A DNA stretch of 7,572 nucleotides from Treponema sp. (lineage in GTDB: Bacteria > Spirochaetota > Spirochaetia > Treponematales > Breznakiellaceae): assembly GCA_031270205.1 (NCBI GenBank), contig JAISYA010000059.1, positions 1-7,572 of the forward strand. The letters are read 5' to 3'. Position 1 is the first letter of the stretch. The number at the start of each line of letters is the position of its first letter. Below are positions 3,531 to 7,572 of the stretch, one piece after another. The position numbers were made by a program, and so were the translations under genes. The notes below the pieces were generated by a model that was given only the letters and a program-made list of their open reading frames with translations, made no database searches and was not told the DNA's origin.

Positions 3531-6125
3531 ATGTATACCACAGGACTTGCCGGATTGGACTCACTGCTGCACGGTATTTTGCCGGGCGACAACATTGTAT
3601 GGAATGTGCAGGATATAGCGGAGTACAGCCAGTTCGTACCTCCTCTCGCAGCAGCCGCCCGTAAAGAGGGAAAACGCGTCGGCTATTTCCGTTTTGCCGG
3701 ACATCAGCCGCTCCTTGCGCAAGAGGATGGGATTGATATATATACACTGAATCCTTCCATCGGTTTCGAGAGATTTGTTACCGAAATAGTGGACATAATC
3801 GAAAAAACGGCGGCGGATTCCTGGTATGTTCTGGACTGCCTTTCCGGCCTTGCCAACGACTGGTACTCCGACAGGATGCTGGCGAATTTTTTTCTTATCA
3901 TTTGTCCCTATGTTCTGAAACTTAAATCCCTGGCTTATTTCGCCATATACAAGGCGTACCATTCAAATCACGCTACGGACACCATTTACACAACGGCACA
4001 AATCATCATTGATGTGTATATCTACAACAATACAACCTATATTCAGCCCCAGCGTGTGGAAGACCGGTATTCGCCGACCATGTACACGCTCCACGTCCGA
4101 AAGGCGGACGAGTTTATACCGGTAACAAACAGCGCGGTTACGGCGAGTGTGATCGGCTCAATAAGCAGGCCCCTTCTCAATTTTACGATTCAGCGTTTCG
4201 GCGTTTGGACACAGAGCTACCACGACGCCGTTACGCTTTTGACGGCGGTGGAAAAAGGAGAAAAACCGGCGTCGGCGCTCGATCCTTACTTTGAGCTTTT
4301 CCTGCGGATGATCATAACCCGTCAAAAACCTTTCCTTGCCCTGGCCCAGGAATACTTTGACGTGCCTTTTCTGCTCAATATTATGAAACGGCTCATCGGG
4401 TCGGGCCTTATCGGGGGCAAAGCGCGGGGGATTCTCCTTGCCCGGCAGATACTGCAAAAATCCGATCCCGAATGGGAAACGTTTTTGGAACCCCATGATT
4501 CTTTTTATATCGGTTCCGATGTTTTTTATACCTATATTATTCATAACGACTGCTGGTGGCTGCGCCGGAAAACCGGAAGTATGGAAGATATTCTGGAAAG
4601 AGCCGGTATAGCGCGGAAGAGAATCCTGGGCGGAGATTTTCTCGACTATATCGTACTCCAGTTTCAGGAAATGCTGGAGTACTTCGGACAGTCTCCCATC
4701 ATTGTCCGGTCCAGCAGCCTGCAGGAGGACAGCTACGGCAACGCATTTTCCGGCAAATACGAAAGTGTTTTTTGCGCGAATCAGGGGACGCCGGATCAAC
4801 GGCTTTCGGAATTTCTTGCGGCTGTAAGAAGGGTATACGCAAGTTCCCTTGACGCGGAGGCATTGATGTACCGCCTTCACCACGGGCTTCTGTACGAGGA
4901 CGAACAGATGGCCCTGCTGGTACAAAGGGTTTCCGGCGACAGGTACGGAAACTGTTTTTTCCCGCCGGCGGCGGGAGTTGGTTTTTCCTACAATCCTTTT
5001 GTCTGGGACGCTTCAATCGATCCCCACGCGGGAATGCTGCGTCTCGCCTTCGGACTCGGTACCAGGGCGGTGGACAGAATTGATGACGATTATACACGGA
5101 TAGTCGCGCTGAACGCCCCCGACAGGCATCCGGAAAAAAACATGGAAGATTCCCTAAAGTACATCCAAAGGGATGTGGATATGGTGGACCTTGAAAACAA
5201 CCGCCTCTCGACTTACCCCATCAAAAAAGTTTTTCCTTCCCTGCCGGAAAAGCTCCTCCCGGTCTTTGCCGAAAAGGACGAAGAAATGCTCCGCCGGGCG
5301 GAGGAAGCCGGTATTGCCGTGTTCCCCTGGCGTCTTACTTTTAACGGACTCCTTGCCGGAACGGACTTTGTACGGAGAATGCGGGACATGTTTGCCACGC
5401 TTCAGGCGGCCTATAACAGCCCGGTGGATACGGAGTTTACCGTTAATTTCGGCGAGGACGGCGCTTACCGGGTTAATCTTGTCCAATGCCGTCCCTTTAA
5501 GGTGCGCCTTATGGGAAGCGGCGACCAGGGGCTTATGCCCGCCTCCATCCCCGAAGACGATATGGTTATGGAAAGCGACGGGCCCATAGTGGGACAAAGC
5601 ATTGCGACAAAGGTGGACCGTCTCATTTATGTTTCCCCGGCATCCTACACCCGCCTGGGAGAGCAGGACAGATACGCGGTTGCCCGCCTTGTCGGACGCC
5701 TTACCCAGGCAGCGTCAAAGAGCGAACCCACCATCATGCTCGTGGGCCCCGGAAGGTGGGGGACATCAACGCCCGCTATGGGAGTTCCCGTAACGTTCCG
5801 TGAAATAAAAAATGTTTCCGTTATCGTTGAACTCGCCGTTATGCATGAAGGGCTGGTACCGGATGTGTCACTGGGAACGCATTTTTTTAATGATCTGGTG
5901 GAAATGGATATGCTTTATTTCGCCGTGTTCCCCGAACGGGAAGGCAACAGTTTTAATGAAAAGTTTTTTCATAAGCAGCCGAACCATTTGCGCGATCTGC
6001 TCCCCGGCGAGTCACGCTGGGCGGATACGGTTATCGTCCTTGAAAACGGCCAAAGCGCGGGCGGCAGATCGATATACCTCCATGCCGATTCCATGCGGCA
6101 GGAAGCAAAATGTTACACGAAATAG
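3531..6125 (+). CDS. KaiC-like / PEP-pyruvate-binding (PPDK_N ATP-grasp) multidomain protein, no phosphohistidine domain
   Basis: The 864-aa product starts at ATG 3531 behind AGGAG. Residues 1-190 resemble a RecA/KaiC-type fold (TTGLAGLDSLLHGILPGD at 3-20, then YVLDCLSG at 99-106 as a Walker-B-like strand), but there is no GxxGxGKT P-loop, so ATP binding there is unlikely. Residues about 210-290 form a helical linker. An ATP-grasp domain of the PPDK_N/PEP synthase type spans about 290-657. It has the GGKARG lysine loop (295-300), VRSSSLQED with its arginine (392-400), AFSGKYESVF (405-414), LLVQRVSG (462-469) and the closing acid and glutamine-arginine region TEFTVN to VQCRP (634-655). The key nucleotide-binding positions of PEP synthase thus seem to be kept. 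Residues about 680-850 contain GPGRWGTSTP (739-748) and SLGTHFFNDLVE (780-791), motifs I associate with PEP/pyruvate-binding proteins of unknown role. The GGxxSH phosphohistidine motif and the PEP-binding TIM barrel are absent. It is therefore not a complete PEP synthase or pyruvate phosphate dikinase. The reaction and substrate are unknown; cytoplasmic. Confidence 0.85.
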   Translation: MYTTGLAGLDSLLHGILPGDNIVWNVQDIAEYSQFVPPLAAAARKEGKRVGYFRFAGHQPLLAQEDGIDIYTLNPSIGFERFVTEIVDIIEKTAADSWYVLDCLSGLANDWYSDRMLANFFLIICPYVLKLKSLAYFAIYKAYHSNHATDTIYTTAQIIIDVYIYNNTTYIQPQRVEDRYSPTMYTLHVRKADEFIPVTNSAVTASVIGSISRPLLNFTIQRFGVWTQSYHDAVTLLTAVEKGEKPASALDPYFELFLRMIITRQKPFLALAQEYFDVPFLLNIMKRLIGSGLIGGKARGILLARQILQKSDPEWETFLEPHDSFYIGSDVFYTYIIHNDCWWLRRKTGSMEDILERAGIARKRILGGDFLDYIVLQFQEMLEYFGQSPIIVRSSSLQEDSYGNAFSGKYESVFCANQGTPDQRLSEFLAAVRRVYASSLDAEALMYRLHHGLLYEDEQMALLVQRVSGDRYGNCFFPPAAGVGFSYNPFVWDASIDPHAGMLRLAFGLGTRAVDRIDDDYTRIVALNAPDRHPEKNMEDSLKYIQRDVDMVDLENNRLSTYPIKKVFPSLPEKLLPVFAEKDEEMLRRAEEAGIAVFPWRLTFNGLLAGTDFVRRMRDMFATLQAAYNSPVDTEFTVNFGEDGAYRVNLVQCRPFKVRLMGSGDQGLMPASIPEDDMVMESDGPIVGQSIATKVDRLIYVSPASYTRLGEQDRYAVARLVGRLTQAASKSEPTIMLVGPGRWGTSTPAMGVPVTFREIKNVSVIVELAVMHEGLVPDVSLGTHFFNDLVEMDMLYFAVFPEREGNSFNEKFFHKQPNHLRDLLPGESRWADTVIVLENGQSAGGRSIYLHADSMRQEAKCYTK

Positions 6126-6132
6126 CCGATTC

Positions 6133-6146
6133 GGCGGCAAGCCGCC
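6133..6146. terminator. GC-rich hairpin between convergent genes, possible bidirectional terminator
   Basis: GGCGGC (6133-6138) and GCCGCC (6141-6146) are perfectly complementary; with a realistic loop this gives five pairs around CAAG. It occupies the 38-base gap between the stop codons of the two convergent genes. Neither strand has a T-run after it, so intrinsic termination is not well supported. The flanking CGCGCCGCCGCGCCGCGC is also strongly structured. Confidence 0.4.
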
Positions 6147-6163
6147 CGCGCCGCCGCGCCGCG

Positions 6164-7501
6164 CTATACTCCCTGGGCGAGCATTGCGTCCGCCACCCGC
6201 AAAAACCCGGCGATGTTCGCGCCGGCGACGAGGTTGCCTTTTAGCCCGTAGGATTCGGCGGCGGAAAAACACTGGGTGTAAATATTGTCCATAATCTGAT
6301 GCAGGCGCTGATCCACTTCCTCAAAAGGCCAGCTCAGACGCATCGAATTTTGGGCCATTTCCAGCGCGCTGGTCGCCACGCCGCCGGCATTGGCGGCTTT
6401 GGCCGGCCCGAAAGCAATTCCCGCGTCGTGAAAAACCTTCACCGCTTCGGGAGTCGAAGGCATATTGGCGCCTTCCGCGACGGCGATACACTTATGGTTC
6501 CGCAAAAGCTCCGCGTCCTTCTGTTCCAGTTCGTTTTGGGTAGCGCAGGGGAGGGCGATATCGCAGGGAATACCCCAAATGTCCCCGCAGCCTTCGGTAT
6601 ACCTGGCCGAAGCATGTTCCGCGGCGTATTCCTTGATTCGGCCCCGTTCCACTTCTTTTATTCTTTTTACGGTATTGAGCTTGATGCCCTCCGGGTCGTA
6701 GATATAGCCGTTACTGTCCGACAGGGCGACAACCCGTGCGCCCAGTTCCTGGGCTTTCTCAATCGCGTAAATGGCCACATTCCCCGAACCGGAAACGACC
6801 ACCGTTTTTCCCTCCCAGCCGGTCCCCCTTTCCTGAAGCATCCGGGTGGTAAAGTACACCAGCCCGTATCCGGTCGCCTCTTTTCGGGCGAGAGAACCTC
6901 CGTAGTTCAACCCCTTTCCGGTCAAAACGCCCGTGAAGGTATTGGTGATCTTTTTATACTGCCCGAACAGAAAACCGATTTCCCGTCCGCCGACTCCGAT
7001 ATCCCCCGCCGGTACATCCGTATCGGGTCCGATATGCCGGTACAGTTCCGTCATAAAACTTTGGCAGAAACACATGATTTCCCGGTCGCTTTTTCCCTTT
7101 GGGTCAAAGTCGCTCCCCCCCTTTCCGCCGCCGATAGGCGTTGTCGTAAGGGCGTTTTTGAAGATCTGCTCAAAACCAAGGAACTTGATAATCCCGAGGT
7201 TGACCGAAGGGTGCAGCCGTAAACCGCCCTTATACGGCCCCAGGGCGCTGTTAAACTGAACCCGGAAACCGCGATTTATCTGCACGTCCCCGGCGTCGTT
7301 TATCCAGGGAACCCGAAACATAAGCTGCCGTTCAGGTTCCACAAGCCGCTCGACGATCTTCATTTTGACGATCTCCGGGCGCTTCGCTATAACCGGCTCA
7401 ATCGACTCAATAACTTCCCGTACCGCCTGGAGGAATTCCGGTTCCGCCGGATTCCGCGCGGAAACGGAAGATAAAACAGTATCCGCAAAACTACTGGACA
7501 T
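6164..7501 (-). CDS. gdhA: NADP-type glutamate dehydrogenase (hexameric, family I)
   Basis: The 445-residue product has the length of hexameric bacterial GdhA (close to 450) and aligns by eye with the E. coli enzyme throughout. It catalyses reversible reductive amination of 2-oxoglutarate by ammonia to glutamate in the cytoplasm. Substrate-binding motifs include GPYKGGLRLHPSVNLG (88-103, Lys91), PIGGGKGGSDFDPKGKSD (122-139, catalytic Lys127) and VPAGDIGVGGREIGF (163-177, Asp167). The Rossmann cofactor loop is GSGNVA (238-243), followed by ALSDSNG (259-265). As in the E. coli enzyme, a serine-aspartate-serine stretch after the second strand fits NADP preference. Later motifs are ATQNEL (320-325), AEGANMP (342-348) and NAGGVATSALEM (371-382). 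The start is fixed by AAGGAG (7512-7507), five bases before the ATG. It is convergent with the 864-aa gene, with only 38 bases between stops. An extended -10 box and a 17-base palindrome lie upstream. All key residues are present, so it should be active. Confidence 0.96.
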   Translation of the reverse strand: MSSSFADTVLSSVSARNPAEPEFLQAVREVIESIEPVIAKRPEIVKMKIVERLVEPERQLMFRVPWINDAGDVQINRGFRVQFNSALGPYKGGLRLHPSVNLGIIKFLGFEQIFKNALTTTPIGGGKGGSDFDPKGKSDREIMCFCQSFMTELYRHIGPDTDVPAGDIGVGGREIGFLFGQYKKITNTFTGVLTGKGLNYGGSLARKEATGYGLVYFTTRMLQERGTGWEGKTVVVSGSGNVAIYAIEKAQELGARVVALSDSNGYIYDPEGIKLNTVKRIKEVERGRIKEYAAEHASARYTEGCGDIWGIPCDIALPCATQNELEQKDAELLRNHKCIAVAEGANMPSTPEAVKVFHDAGIAFGPAKAANAGGVATSALEMAQNSMRLSWPFEEVDQRLHQIMDNIYTQCFSAAESYGLKGNLVAGANIAGFLRVADAMLAQGV

Positions 7502-7514
7502 ACAAGCTCCTTAC

Positions 7515-7531
7515 CCTGTCAATATGACAGG
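7515..7531 (-). promoter_or_regulatory. Perfect 17-bp palindrome in the gdhA leader, candidate operator
   Basis: CCTGTCA (7515-7521) and TGACAGG (7525-7531) are perfect inverted arms around a 3-base centre. It lies at the expected transcription start, between the -10 box and the Shine-Dalgarno of gdhA. Such a site could bind a dimeric repressor or form a hairpin at the 5' end of the transcript. A second pairing is possible between ACCCTG (7513-7518) and CAGGGT (7556-7561). No known regulator motif is recognised. Confidence 0.5.
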
Positions 7532-7532
7532 C

Positions 7533-7541
7533 ATGATACCA
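7533..7541 (-). promoter_or_regulatory. Extended -10 promoter of gdhA
   Basis: On the minus strand TGG-TATCAT (7541-7533) matches an extended -10 element: TATCAT differs from TATAAT at one base and is preceded by TGN. No good -35 box is seen at 17 bases, which is tolerable for extended -10 promoters. Transcription would start about 7526, inside the palindrome, some 25 bases before the gdhA start codon. Confidence 0.4.
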
Positions 7542-7572
7542 TACAAAACAATTTGCAGGGTGTGTTTTTTCA

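Noticed and set aside
4158..4925. A 255-codon open frame on the minus strand within the 864-aa gene
   Set aside because: The plus-strand frame carries all PPDK_N motifs here; the antisense frame has no recognisable protein features.
6299..7222. A 307-codon open frame on the plus strand opposite gdhA
   Set aside because: It is antisense to a clearly conserved gdhA, has no family-like motifs and no ribosome site; a shadow of the GC-rich codon use.

Overview
The window looks like chromosomal DNA of a spirochaete, most likely a Treponema-type organism such as those of termite guts. The basis is recognition of protein families: an IS4-family DUF4372 transposase, a 220-residue hypothetical protein of a type I associate with these treponemes, and a long PEP/pyruvate-binding protein. 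No rRNA or other marker is present, so this assignment is an inference. GC content is moderate, apart from an AT-rich patch at about 355-425.

Layout. Positions 1-248 (minus strand) hold the N-terminal part of an IS4-family transposase that runs off the left edge. A consensus sigma-70 promoter (357-385, minus) points at it. Two hairpins follow (393-408 and 427-457). A leftward gene at 553-1215 encodes a 220-aa two-domain protein of unknown function. Its upstream region carries an exact 9 x 21-bp tandem array (1251-1439). Positions 1440-1817 have no convincing gene. They hold a GCCGGAC heptamer run, a small hairpin with a T-run, a possible coding relic, and a dyad-rich leader before the next gene.

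Rightward genes follow: an ABC-F ATPase (1818-3299) and an 864-aa protein (3531-6125). The latter joins a KaiC-like domain without a P-loop to a PPDK_N ATP-grasp domain and a C-terminal domain in place of the phosphohistidine and PEP-binding domains. The last gene is gdhA (6164-7501, minus), a hexameric-type NADP glutamate dehydrogenase convergent with the 864-aa gene. Its upstream region has an extended -10 promoter and a perfect 17-bp palindrome.

The genes do not form one pathway. GdhA links nitrogen assimilation to 2-oxoglutarate, the ABC-F protein probably acts on the ribosome, and the 864-aa protein is probably an ATP-using phosphotransferase-like enzyme of unknown substrate. The left third (IS element, repeat array, hypothetical gene) looks like accessory sequence beside a more conserved right part. 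The most unusual items are the domain make-up of the 864-aa protein, the 21-bp array, and the leader of the ABC-F gene.
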